From positions 186,001 through 250,000 of the forward strand of contig JADKAS010000001.1 in assembly GCA_016715245.1 (NCBI GenBank): a stretch of DNA of 64,000 nt. Reading direction: 5' to 3'. This document shows, piece after piece, positions 1 through 12,000 of this stretch. Source of the stretch: Saprospiraceae bacterium. GTDB lineage: Bacteria > Bacteroidota > Bacteroidia > Chitinophagales > Saprospiraceae. The position numbers and the translations under genes are program-made. The notes under the pieces are model-generated. The model ran no database searches and was not told where the DNA came from. It was given only the letters and a program-made list of their open reading frames with translations. Positions within the stretch are counted from its first letter, which is position 1, and every line of letters starts with the position of its first letter.

Positions 1-632
1 AAATCACTACTTTCGTATTCACTTCTCAGCCAGAGGGAAGCAGATGCTTCTTTAAGATCTTTTTCAATAAAATCCCAGATCTGTTCTGCGGTTGCTCTCG
101 GAATGTTATACTCAGAAGGAGCCAACACTTTATCAGCAAGCGGAACGCCTCCGAAAACGGTTACCAGATTATAATAATTCCACGCTCTGATAAACTTGGC
201 TTCACCAAGAATACGCGCTTTCAGTCTTTCATCCATTTCTATCTGTGGTACTTTTTCAAGCACAACATTGGCTCTGTAAATGCCTTCGTAATTTGCTGAC
301 CATTCAGATTCCAGAAGTGGAGTGTTTACCGGACCTTTAAACGTTTCAAGCCGCAATAAATCGTTAACGTCATTGTCGCCTGAACCACCTTTTATGGCAT
401 CATCTGACATGATATCACCCCAGAACCATCTGAAATGTCCCGCAGGGGATAATTGGAATTGTAGGGTTGCATAAGCTGCATTGACACCGGCAATAGCGTC
501 TTTATCGGTTTTATAAAAATTTTCTTCCGTTACTCCGATAATCGGATTTTTTTCCAGGAAATCCTTTTGACACGATGTAAAAACAATGGCTAAAAGAAAA
601 GCACATTTTATAAAAAACTTATTTACTGACAT
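1..632 (-). CDS. SusD/RagB-family outer-membrane lipoprotein, 3' part outside window
   Basis: The reverse strand is open from an ATG at 632 to the window edge, giving the first 210 residues of a SusD-like protein. The N-terminus is a lipoprotein signal ending in a lipobox (FTSC), followed by QKDFLEKNP, typical of SusD proteins. Further on are a WGDIMSDDA segment and the RAWNYYNLVTVFGGVPL block, which in this family lies in the TPR-like region. SusD proteins sit on the cell surface, lid the SusC channel and bind the glycan substrate. The gene follows SusC by about 30 bases on the same strand, so the two form the usual pair. The C-terminal half is missing only because the window ends. Substrate cannot be told from this part. 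Confidence 0.92.
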   Translation of the reverse strand, partial: MSVNKFFIKCAFLLAIVFTSCQKDFLEKNPIIGVTEENFYKTDKDAIAGVNAAYATLQFQLSPAGHFRWFWGDIMSDDAIKGGSGDNDVNDLLRLETFKGPVNTPLLESEWSANYEGIYRANVVLEKVPQIEMDERLKARILGEAKFIRAWNYYNLVTVFGGVPLADKVLAPSEYNIPRATAEQIWDFIEKDLKEASASLWLRSEYESSD

Positions 633-663
633 AATATATTATTTTTATAGTAAGCTATTGAAA

Positions 664-3600
664 TTATAAAGTTACATTAAGGCCAAAAGTGAATGTTCTT
701 GCCTGAGGATAAAAACCTCTGTCGATTCCGATTTCCAAAGACCCTCCTATATTTCCGATTTCAGGATCAAGGCCTGAGTAATTGGTAAAAGTCAAAAGAT
801 TGGCGGCTGCTACATACAACTTGATTTTTTCAAGTTTTACTTTTTTCAGATATCTGTTTGGTACCTGATAGCCCAAAAGAACATTTTTAAGCCTCAGGAA
901 AGAACCGTCTTCGACAAATCTGTCTGAAACTCTTGCATTTTGATTGGGATCATTCAGATTGACTCTTGGTTCACTGTTTGATGTTCCCGGACCTGTCCAT
1001 CTTTCAAGAACTGAAGAAGGCCGATTTACATAACCGAAATCATAACGGGTTGTGCTGTTGAATATTTCATTTCCAAAAACTCCCTGGAAATTGGCATTAA
1101 GGTCAAAGTTTTTCCAGTTTAAAGAGGCATTGAAGCCATATGTAAAGTCCGGTGTGGGATTACCTATGTAGGTTCTGTCACTCAAATCAATGACACCGTT
1201 ACCATCAAGATCTTTAAATCGGATATCACCCGGTGCAGTTTCATTATTCTGAAAAGCATGCGCCTCAACTTCTTGCTGATTTTGAAAAATCCCGTCTGTA
1301 ACATAACCAAAAAAATGATCCCAATGGCTGTCCGACATCTGTTCTAGCCGCATCAGCATTTGCAAATTGAACATATCCTGAATTAACAGGTTCACCACCT
1401 CTTCCCAGTCCTGTGATTCTGCTTTCCACAAAGGCAATATTTCCGCCAAGGGAATATTTTAAACCCTTAAGTGATTTTCTGAATATAGTACCAAACTCCA
1501 AACCTTTGTTTTCTGCCGTTGCCACATTTTGAATTGGTGCAGCGGTACCAGCCACTAAAGGAATAGGGGCCGCATACAACATATCACTGGTTGTTTTTAC
1601 ATAATAATCCGCCGTAAAATCCACCATTCCTTCGAGTAATTCAACATCTACACCAAAATTGGTTTGCGTGCTTGTTTCCCATTTTAAGTCAGGGTTGGCA
1701 GAGGTGAGGGCAACACTACCGTTGGTTATTATTTCATCCTGGCCAAAAGTATAATTCTGACCTGTAAGTACTACTGTTGAAAAGCTGTATTCCCCGATTC
1801 TGTCATTACCATTCTGGCCCCAGCTGGCTCTTAGTTTAAGATTTGAAATTGGTTTTACATTCCAGAACTTCTCTTTGCTGATGATCCATCCGGCAGAAAA
1901 TGAAGGAAAATACCCGAATCTGTTATTTTTACCAAACTTTGAAGAACCATCCGCTCTTAATGTTCCTGAAAAAAGGTATTTATCCGACAATTCGTAATTA
2001 GCTCTGGCAAAATAAGAGAGAAGGGTAGACTCGCTGGCTACCTGATAGGATCTGATAGAAGCAGGATCAATCGTATTTGAAATAAAAGCATCCTTAGGGT
2101 CATTGGAAGGCAAATTTGTGTTTCCTCCTCCGTTTCCATCAAATCGGTTCAGAATGGCGGCTGTACCACCAATTAAGGCAAGATCATGTTTATTATTAAA
2201 ACTTCTTGTCCAGGTAAGGACATTTTCAATTTGTTTATTATTCCAGGTATTATTTCCTATTCCTACACTGTTGATCAGATTTTTTTCTGCAACAGGTGCT
2301 TCACTGATCGATGGTACATTACTCAGGTCATATTTAGGGTTAAATGTCTTCTGAACGGCAAAAGTAACGTCCATACTTGCAGTGGTTTTGAAAGTAAATC
2401 CTTTTCCAAAATTGATATTTGAATATACATTACCTACAAACCTGTTGCTTGTCCAGTTATTATGGGTTTGCTCAATACCGTTTATGGGATTGGCAATATC
2501 TGTATCTGCATAGAAAGAATAGGCATAAGTGTCGTCAGCTTTTTTTATTGGAGTAATCGGATCCATGTTAATAGCCCTGATAACCGGTGAATTGTATTGA
2601 CTGTTTTCGGTAAGACCATCTCTTGTCAACCATGTAAATCCTAGATTATTTCCGAGTGTAAGCCAGGATTTTACATCATAAGAACTGTTTAACCTTACCG
2701 TTGCTCTTTGAAAATTTGCTTTCGGCCCTCCTACGATTCCATCCTGAGAAAAATAGTTGGCTGATAGATTGTGATTAGTTGTTTCGCCGCCTCCGCTGAT
2801 GGTTATCTGATGGTTGGACATAGGTGCCGTTTGAAAAATAGCTTCCTGCCAGTCGGTTCCATTTCCTAAAACAGAAGGATTGGCAAATTCAAGTGGCGGT
2901 GTTTTTCCTGCAGCCAGATATGCTTCATTTTGGAGTGTTGCGTATTCGGAAGCATTTAATAAATCAAGTAGTCTACCCACTCTTTGTACCCCATAATATC
3001 CTTCATAGCTTATTTTTCCTTCCTGGTTTTTGGTTCCGCTTTTTGTAGTTATTAAAACAACTCCATTGGCTCCTCTGGATCCGTAAATGGCTGCAGAAGC
3101 GGCATCTTTTAACACGTTAATAGATTCTATGTCATTGGGGTTAAGAAAATCCAATCCTTCTACAGGTATACCATCGACAATGTACAGAGGGTCACTGTTA
3201 TTGATGGTTCCCACACCTCTGACTCTTACAGAAAGAGTGCTTCCCGGAGAACCGGAATTTTGTGTCACCTGTACACCGGCAGTTTGACCTTGTAAAGCTT
3301 GTTCTACCCTTAAGATTGGTTTTTCTGCTATATCTTTTGAAGACAAAGTAGCTACACTACCACTGATATTTGACCGCTTTTGTGTAGCGTAACCAGTGAC
3401 AACAATTTCGTCAAGTTGAGAAGCATTTTCGGAAAGTACTACATCTATGATGGTCTGATTACCAACCACTATATTTTGTGTAAGATAACCGATAAATGAA
3501 AACTCAAGAACTGCATTTTTGTCAGGAACCGTAATTTCATACGTTCCATCAATATCCGTTATGGTACCTACTGAATTGTTTCCGATCAACGAAATGCTTA

Positions 3601-3712
3601 CCCCTATGGCTCCTTCTGTTTCATTGACCAGATTTACTTTACCTGTGACCGTTATCTGAGAATGAGCCATTACGGAAAACATAATAAAAATAAAAATATG
3701 TAAAAATCGCAT
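664..3712 (-). CDS. SusC/RagA-family TonB-dependent receptor, split by one frameshift
   Basis: An outer-membrane TonB-dependent transporter importing a ligand delivered by SusD. The start at 3712 (MRFLHIFIF) is chosen because a signal peptide ending in AHSQ follows at once; an upstream methionine at 3751 is out of place. A carboxypeptidase-like domain (about residues 20-95) is followed by the SusC linker DEIVVTGYATQKR, the plug with LYIVDGIPV and AIYGSRGANGVVLITTK, and the barrel. The frame breaks at an A7 run (T7 on the coding strand) at 1309-1315: one base fewer restores GSFFG-YVTDG and joins both halves into about 1,016 residues, normal for SusC. The barrel closes with TFTFGLNVTL. Apart from the break the gene looks intact, so a homopolymer sequencing error is likely, though real phase variation cannot be excluded. 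Confidence 0.9.
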
Positions 3713-3813
3713 AATAGAAAATTGTGGAACGTTTAAAAATAAATATACCATAACCGGATAAGCCCCTTTACATGAAATTAAAGGGCTTATCCGATTCTAT
3801 AGATGGTTTTAGA

Positions 3814-5859
3814 TTATAACTTGATAAATTTACTGCTTTGAATGGTGTTGTTTTTCACCGCAGAAATAAAATAAATACCTGAAGTAAGGCCGTTTACATC
3901 AAGAACTGTTGTCGTTTGTCCAGCTGGCAGATTTCCACTGTACATTACTTGTCCAAGATTGTTTTGAATGGTCCAACGGTCTCCGCTGCTCAATGTTTCA
4001 CTGAATTCAAGGGTGATATTGCCATTTGGTGATGGATTACCATGAATCACAAACATATCATTGGTAACTTCAAAATTATTGGCAGAACTGGTACATTCAA
4101 TATTGTCGGAACATACTTGAAAACATGAAGCGTAAACTGTATTGACATTTACAGGCCCTATAAATCTGTTGTTATAATTACCTGGATTGGCGCAAGGTTG
4201 GCCTTCCAATTTTTCTTGACAAATATAGTCAGGACAATTCCCGTTTGCAAAAATAAAGTAGGAAGAAAATCCTTTTTTTCTAGGTACGCGAAGTTCGTAA
4301 ACTTTGTCGCCGTCATCATCTTTCATTTTGTATTTTCCTCCCGGAATTTCAAAATTTCCGCCACCTGCAAGCCATACGCCTTCAGGGCTGGGCGTAAATG
4401 TACCCATGCCCAGTCTGAAATCAATAAATATTTCTTCATTACATGCATAACAACTGTTGTAACAAAATTCAGGAAGGGCCGCATCAGCACTTACCAGTAA
4501 CACTCTGTTGGTAAATGTACCTGTTGTTTTTGTACATTCTTCTGTTCCAAGAAATGTTTCTTCTTTACCGGCGGTGTTGTCCAAAGTAATTTTGTATTCG
4601 TATACACCGTTTGGAAGAGTAATGGTTCCTTCCCAGATTCCGTCTTCGTCAGCATCTGTTAATGGATTGGCATCTCCTGACCAATTGTTGAAGCTCCCGC
4701 TAACATATACCTTGTCGAAACTGGATGTATAGTTATTCATATTAACTTTGAAAGAAATGTCTTTGTCTTCAGCTACAAGCCCTCCTTTTGTGACCAGATC
4801 ATCGAAGTAATAAAGAACATCAGTTCCTGTACCTTCTATGCCAAAATCAAAAAACAATACTACGGTCTGATAAACTCCTGTAGCGGGAACTTTAGGATCT
4901 TCAATAGCCGGTGATTTCAGATCAAAACAAATTTCTTCCCACTCATTTATTTTTGTATTGCTCACTTTGCCAATCCAGTTACCGGCACCTGAAGTCGAAC
5001 CTTCAAGTTTTAGTGCAAGATTCCCAATATGGTCCATATGTACCTTAATACAGATTTGTTGATTTGCAGTTGCATCTATTGGAATGGTAGGATTTGAATA
5101 AGCACCTGCCCAACTCATAGCTACTGCCGGTTTGGTGAAACTTCCCACAGTGGCGCTTGTGTTGGCACCTGTAGGATTTGGATTAGCAATCACCAACGTT
5201 TTTTGACCTTCAAGTCCGCTCCCAAAATAAGAAAATTCACCAGTTGTGGCAGCTGTTTCGAAGTCAAGGATGGTTGTAGTTGTGATAACCGCCTCACCAG
5301 GAGGTGTTATGTCATCAAAATAATAGTTTACGTCAGTTGCTGCACCTGCAATCTGAAAATCAAAAAACACCACCACAGCAGCAAACGATTTTCCTGTTGC
5401 CGGTTCATTGGCATCCTCGAGTGAAGGTACAGTTAAATCAAAACACAATTCCTGCCATTGGTTGGGAGTAGTATAATCCTGTTTTGTAATCCAGTTCTGC
5501 CCTCCACCTGCATCACCTTCCAGTTTCAAGGCAACATTACCAACGTGGTCCATCCATACCTTAATACAAACTGTTCCGCCGTCTGTTGCATCAAATCTTT
5601 CAACAGGGTTAGGATTACTAACACCACCTGCCCATGTCTGAGCACCTGCGGCTTTAATGTAGTGACTTACTTTATCGGAGGTGTTGATTCCCGATTTATC
5701 AGGGTTGTCAATAACTGTAGTCTTTTGCGGTTCAAGACTACTTCCGAAATATTGAAAGAATAATGATGTTTCTGCGGTTTCGTTGTCATAGACAACCTGA
5801 CTGAAACCATTGGAAACAAAACATAAAATAAAAGCAAAAACTAAGTATACGTATTTCAT
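3814..5859 (-). CDS. secreted carbohydrate-binding protein with T9SS sorting domain
   Basis: 681 residues. A signal peptide ends near GFSQ (about residue 21). Two homologous beta-sandwich modules follow (about 22-185 and 195-355), each with the pattern FFQYFGSSLEPQKT / FSYFGSGLEGQKT, a VCIKVWMDHVGN-type strand and a FDDI/FDDL end; they resemble carbohydrate-binding modules. Residues about 365-450 resemble the AMPK/E-set glycogen-binding fold (VYVSGSFNNWSG, YEYKITLDN). The last 75 residues are a type A T9SS sorting domain ending QSSKFIKL. No catalytic glycosidase domain is visible. It is upstream of SusC-SusD on the same strand and divergent from a sensor-regulator, so it probably belongs to one surface glycan-binding operon and captures an alpha-glucan-like or related polymer; that substrate is inference. 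Confidence 0.75.
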   Translation of the reverse strand: MKYVYLVFAFILCFVSNGFSQVVYDNETAETSLFFQYFGSSLEPQKTTVIDNPDKSGINTSDKVSHYIKAAGAQTWAGGVSNPNPVERFDATDGGTVCIKVWMDHVGNVALKLEGDAGGGQNWITKQDYTTPNQWQELCFDLTVPSLEDANEPATGKSFAAVVVFFDFQIAGAATDVNYYFDDITPPGEAVITTTTILDFETAATTGEFSYFGSGLEGQKTLVIANPNPTGANTSATVGSFTKPAVAMSWAGAYSNPTIPIDATANQQICIKVHMDHIGNLALKLEGSTSGAGNWIGKVSNTKINEWEEICFDLKSPAIEDPKVPATGVYQTVVLFFDFGIEGTGTDVLYYFDDLVTKGGLVAEDKDISFKVNMNNYTSSFDKVYVSGSFNNWSGDANPLTDADEDGIWEGTITLPNGVYEYKITLDNTAGKEETFLGTEECTKTTGTFTNRVLLVSADAALPEFCYNSCYACNEEIFIDFRLGMGTFTPSPEGVWLAGGGNFEIPGGKYKMKDDDGDKVYELRVPRKKGFSSYFIFANGNCPDYICQEKLEGQPCANPGNYNNRFIGPVNVNTVYASCFQVCSDNIECTSSANNFEVTNDMFVIHGNPSPNGNITLEFSETLSSGDRWTIQNNLGQVMYSGNLPAGQTTTVLDVNGLTSGIYFISAVKNNTIQSSKFIKL

Positions 5860-5976
5860 TCTTTATGATTTAAAAATTAAAAAATGTTAATAAAAGTTAA
5901 AAGTATTCTTGTTAGAATAAATCTTATGTTAATTGGGCTACATCAATACTACATCATGATGAAATATTTTATTTCT

Positions 5977-5989
5977 CACAAAATTTGTG
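5977..5989. promoter_or_regulatory. 13-bp perfect palindrome in the divergent promoter region
   Basis: CACAAAATTTGTG is perfectly symmetrical about one central base. It lies 30 bases before the sensor-regulator ATG and about 120 bases upstream of the divergent carbohydrate-binding protein gene. It could be an operator for the regulator or another factor. Only the sequence symmetry supports this. Confidence 0.35.
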
Positions 5990-6018
5990 CACCAATAAAA
6001 TATTGAATATATTGTGCA

Positions 6019-8873
6019 ATGAATTTTAATTTTATAAAACTTATTATTATTCTGGTATTTCTCCATATTGCAGAAATACTTTTCGCCCAGGGGAAAAATG
6101 TAAGAAATTATTACATTACAAATTTTACCAAATCCCAATATATTGGTGGTATTGAAAACTGGGATATTGCCACATCTAAAGACGGGTATATTTATATTGC
6201 CAATAATGAAGGTTTGCTCAAGTATGATGGATACAACTGGACAAAATACAAACTACCCAATAAAACCATTGTCCGGTCAGTAGCCCTGGACACTGTTTCG
6301 GGCAGGATTTATGTAGGGGGGCAGGACGAAGTAGGTTTTTTTATGGCGATAAAAATGGTATTTTAATATATAAAAGTATTAAAGATCTATTACCGCCAAG
6401 TTATACCTCATTGGAAGATGTATGGGATATTCACGTTTCCGGAAAAAATGTTTTTTTTCGATCGTTGGAAGCTATTTTTCAATACAATAGAGAAAAGATT
6501 AACGTAATTTCTACAAAATCTGAAAAAATAAACTTTTTAAAAGTTATTGGTGAAAATATATATTTTGGAGAACCGAACAAAGGTTTATATATAAGTAGCT
6601 ACGGAAATGTACGTTTTGTTGTCGGAAGTGAAATTTTTATTAATCATAGAGTTTCTGACCTGATTGAATTTGATGCTGAAAAAATATTAGTGATTACTGA
6701 GCGAAAAGGTACATTTTTATATGATGGGAAAAAATTGACACCTTTTACAAAAAGCAGTGATATACATTCCTCCATATTGACATCCGTGGCTCGCCTTGAC
6801 AATAATACCTTTATCGTAGGTTCAGTATTAAACGGAATTTATTTTGTTAACGACAAGGGCTCTTTGTTATATAACATGAGTAAAAAAAATGGATTGCAAA
6901 CCAATTCCATAATAAATCTCGGCATTGATTATAATGGGAATATCTGGACAGGTACGACAAATGGAATAGACCAGATTCTTGTTAATTCACCATACAGCCT
7001 GCTACATGCAGACGGAGAACTTCAGGGAGGTGCTTATGCTGTGCAAGTTTACAAAAATAAACTTTACATTGGCACCAATAACGGTTTGTATTATTGCAAT
7101 TGGAGGCCAGATTTGTATAACTACATTATTCCGGAATTTTCCAAAGTGAAAAATTCAGACGGTCAGGTTTGGGCGCTTGATATTGTCGGAGGTGAATTGT
7201 TTATGGGACACAATGAGGGTGCATTCGCTATTAAAAATGATGAAGCGATCCGCTTACAAAATGAATATTCCGGTACATGGCGTTTTATTGCGCTTCCCGA
7301 TAAAAATAAAATGATCACAGGAACGTACAAAGGATTGCATCTGTTTTCTAAAAAAGATGATAAATGGCAATTCGAGACTAAAGTCAACGGGTTTAATGAA
7401 TCTGCCCGGGTTATCACTGAAGATAGCGCCGGGAATATCTGGGTTTCGCATCCCTATAGAGGTGTTTACAAATTGACTTTGGATAAAACATATTCGAAAG
7501 TAATAAAACTTACCAATTATGGAAAAAGTCAGGGACTTCCTTCTGATTTGTCGAATTATGTCACAAAAATAAAAAGCGATATTTACGTCAATGGCGAGAC
7601 GGGAATTTATATGTACAATCCGCAAAAATCAAGATTTGAAATTGATTCGAAATTGACAACCTTAATGGGTGAAAAAAACAATGTAAGGCGTTTATTTCAG
7701 GATAAAGGAGGAAATATATGGTATGTCAATGAAAATGATTGTGGTGTATTGGTTGTTGAAGATTCGCCGGTTTCCAAAAATGTTTCCAAAAAAAGTACGC
7801 CCTTTCTGAAAGGTAAACTGATCGGAGGATTTGAAAATATATATACTGACGACCTTAACTCAGTCTTTGCTTGTACCGATAAAGGAGTCATTATCATCAA
7901 CAATGAAAAATTAAAGAAAAACGAGGAGCTGAAATTAAGATTATTAGAGATAAAATACGGTTCAAACGATTCAATTCTATATGGAGGACATAGTAACGGG
8001 ACAGGACCGGAAATTACTATACCATATAAAAATAACAAATTGTATATTTCTTTTGGTACCAATCAACTTGATAAAACCAATGAAATTCAATATAGTGTTC
8101 AACTGTCAGGAGTGAGTAATGAATGGTCTGAGTGGTCCGGGTTGAATTTCCGGGAATATAATAACCTCAAACACGGCAAATATGAATTACTTGTTAAAGC
8201 AAGGGCATCTTATGGAAAAGAATCAGAAATTATATCTGTAAACTTCAGAATTCAAGCCCCATGGTATGCTTCCACCCTGGCAATTATGGGTTATTTTTTA
8301 CTTTTTATTATTTCATTAATTTCATTGATTAAGTATCTTGATAAAAAACACGAGTCAGAAAAAACTGTACTCAAAATGGAAAAAGAAGAGTCTGAGGCTA
8401 AAGTGGAAATATTGGAACGCGAAAAATTATTATCAGAAATTCACTTTAAAAACAGAGAACTTGCCTTGTCAACTATGCACATAGTCCAAAAAAACGAAAC
8501 GCTGGCCAAATTAAGGGAAGAGCTCAACCATATCATCAAACAAAGTAAAGAAATTGAAACCAAATCCAACCTGAAAAAGGTAACAGGGATTTTATCCGAT
8601 GACCAGCGACTGGAAGATGACTGGGATAGTTTTGCCCTTCATTTTGATCAGGTGCACACCGACTTTTTAAAACGGCTAAAATCGGTTTATCCTCAATTAT
8701 CTCCCAAGGATTTAAAACTTTGCGCTTATCTGAGAATGAACCTCACAACAAAAGATATTGCTCCTTTGATGAATATTTCCGTCAGGGGTGTTGAAATCAG
8801 TCGTTACAGGCTTCGCAAAAAAATGGGAATCCAGGGCGATGATAATTTAAATGATTTTATGATTTCTTTCTGA
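6019..8873 (+). CDS. propeller/Y_Y_Y sensor with LuxR-like HTH, split by one frameshift
   Basis: About 951 residues after joining. A signal peptide (ending EILFAQG) leads a periplasmic two-part beta-propeller built of Reg_prop-like repeats (GYIYIANNEGLLKYDG, NIWTGTTNGI, NIWVSHPYRGVYKL). A Y_Y_Y domain with NEWSEWSG follows, then one transmembrane helix (about YFLLFIISLISLIKYL), a long coiled coil, and a C-terminal LuxR-type helix-turn-helix (LSPKDLKLCAYLRMNLTTKD). There is no histidine kinase domain, so it should act as a one-component membrane-spanning transcription factor. The frame breaks at a T7 run (6336-6342); eight T would restore VGFF-YGDKNG. It is divergent from the SusC/SusD operon, the normal place for its regulator, and probably senses a glycan breakdown product. 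Confidence 0.85.
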
Positions 8874-9004
8874 AGGTAAGGATTTATTAATGCCGAAAAT
8901 TCCTTTACCACTTTCTCAAATGACCAGGTTATATAAGATAACAACAATTGCATTTATCCAGCGCAATTACATCTAAACCAACCTTGTACTAATGTCGATA
9001 GTTA

Positions 9005-12000
9005 TTATTTAATCCACACCGTTCCTTCAAAAGAACAGGTTGCTGCCGGACTGTTGCGCAGTACTGCGGCCGGATTTCCGCCAAGAATACAGTTTTCAAA
9101 TAAAATGTCTCCCAGATTTTCCAAAAGAGGTTTTGTCAGCGAATTGTTTTGCTGATAAAAATACAATTTTGAAAAGTCCACATTTTTATTTGCCTGAACT
9201 CTTATCATATAATTTGTGGTCGAAAAGCCGGGAGCATTCAGATTTCCTTTGATTACTACGTGCCCGGTACCGAGAAAATCTATGTTTATGTTTTTATTAA
9301 TCTCAATCGCTTTTGTTAGGAAAATGGTGTCAATTCCTGCCGCAATTTGAATGGTTTCTCCGGGAGCAGCACATTGCAAAACGGCCCTTAATGTATTGCT
9401 TCCCGAATCGTTTCCATTATTGACCAACAAAGTATAGTTTTCATCAACGAGTCCATTGCAATTATCGTCAATTCCATTACATACATCGTTGATATTCGGA
9501 TTGCCGTTGGTATTGTTCCTTACCAGAACATATTGCCCTCCGGTACGAAAACTATTATTGGTGGAAAATACCACTTTCCCCGGTAATGGGGGATCGTATC
9601 GGTCGCCATTATCTCTGACACCTCCCCAGGTGTTGCCTTCATCATGTTGTTCACGCCTGTGATATCCGAAAAAAGATGCCTGACAACCTCCTGCAATATT
9701 TGTAGCATTTTTAAAATGAAATGAATCCAACAAAGAAAAATTCTGATTGCTCCCATAATTGTTGATAACCCAATAGTTATTGGCAATGGTAATACCGGGT
9801 GGGGGAGCATTGGGTACCTGATTGATTTTTGAAACTACTAATTCCCCGTTAGGATACGTGCCCGATGAGGGGAAATACATTACCATGTCTGCCGGGTTAA
9901 AATCTTTGATTCCTCCTGAAGTTACTGATAGTCTTTTAGATAAACCTTTTCCGACAGGAATTCCTGACGGTTCTTTAAGGGCGGAATTCAAAAGTGAAAT
10001 ATGTTTACTTCCCACCTTATCGTAATCATTCTGTCCGTTTGCATTAAATTGATAATAGGCCACAAGACTATTGTCGGCCTGTGGGTTTTTCACCAAATGA
10101 CGCAACTCACGTATCTCTGCCTGACTTAAAGCTCTGTTGTAAACAGCTACTTCATCTATCCATCCGTTCATGTTTCTGTCACTCCATCCGCGATAACTTC
10201 CTATCCTGAATCCTGAAATGTCAGTAGCAGTGAGATTGATAGTGTGAGTCGCTTGTGATTCGTTGCAGTAAAGGGTGATGCCTGTTGGTGTTACCGTCAT
10301 AGCTACGAAATTCCAAACATTCGGAGTCACAATAAGGCCGCTGTTCCATGACCATGATCCGCCTGGCCAGTGATAGGCCAAAGAATTGTTCCCGTTTTTA
10401 AAGTTCATCCCGGCTGCATCAGGTCCATCGCTCATAAATATTCCTGAATAATCGGGTTGTATGCCATTGGGTTTTACCCAGGCTGTTACAGTTATGGTGT
10501 TTGTTGTCCCTAGATTAGCATTGGCAACCTGTCCGTGCTGATTGGTTCCGGCCGCCTTCAGCGCCTTTCCGGGAATGGTGTCAACACCACATTGATTATT
10601 GACCGTAATCATGTTGTTGATGGTTTTTGTATTGGATCCATATACATCAGATACGGTCAATGTTACATCATACGTACCATTCTGAGTATACAAAACTTTC
10701 GGATTTCTGAGATTTGAACTTGAGGGTGTTCCTCCTGGAAAACTCCATGACCAGTTTACATTTTGGTCAGAGACAACACTATGATCCACAAAATAAACGG
10801 TGTCTTTTATACAGTTTACCATGTCTTTATCAGAGGATGGAAAGGCTACAGGTATGCTTGGGTTGTTAAATTCTGATTCCCAGACAGAACGGTTGGTTGC
10901 ATTTCTTATTTTTTGTTTCCGGTAGTATCCTTCCAATCTTGTGCTATGGGTTTGGGCTGGAAGCCCGTTGTTAAAAAGAACCCAGTCATTCATAGTGTCA
11001 TCGCGATAAAAAACAGCTTTATGTGTCCCTACATACAATCCATGGGCAGAACCTTTTTGCAAATACAGAGACGTCGGTGAATGGCCGTTGAGACCTGTGC
11101 CACTTATGTTTTGCCAGGTTTGACCACCATTGGAAGAATAAAATACACTATAACCATTGATATTTGAATCGTACATAGAAGTTCTCACCAACCATACTTT
11201 CATTGGATCGTTGTGATCTACCTCAATATCATAGGGTATCCAGGTATTGCCATTCACGGTAGCTGAAGTGGGTGTAATGTTTGTCCAGGAATAACCTCCA
11301 TTATCTGATCGGTAGACACTTTTTAATCCCCACCAATCAGGAAATGTACAGGCATATATTACATTTGGGTTGGACCAGCATTGTGCTGTTGAGCCTACAT
11401 TTGCACCCAGATCAGAAAGGGTCTCAAATGTGTATCCATTATCTTTTGTTTTCATAAATCGCGTTCCGCTCCCCGAAATCCAGTGGGTGTAATATCTGGG
11501 GTCAAAAAGTAAATCACTTGAAGCGCCGGTGATATACGTATTGTTTGGTTTATGTTGGAACGTTCTTGTTATGGGGCTGAGTGTTCTGTTGCCTCTCAAT
11601 TGTTTAATATCGTATTGACTGTAGGCTTGCCTGTCAAAACCGGGATTGACAAAACCCATTGTTCCGTCACCTCCGTCTGTGCATAACCAGTTGTTGATAT
11701 ATACACTTTCTTCGCGCAATAAAGTTCCATTGTGGTATGCACCCCCCAGCATGACATCGCCATACCACCAACCCTGTCCGTATCCCCAGAAGTCAGTACC
11801 CTGAATACCAACATTTCTTCGGAGGAAGTTCACACCGTTGTCTTCAGAAAAAAAGATACCACCATCGCAGGCTATCCAAATTTCTCTGGTGTGTGCATAG
11901 TAATGAACATCATGAATATCGGCGTGCACATAATTGGGTTTATAGGAATGAGACCATTTGGACGGACAGGAAAAAGTCGTTCCTCCGTTTCCGGAGACCC

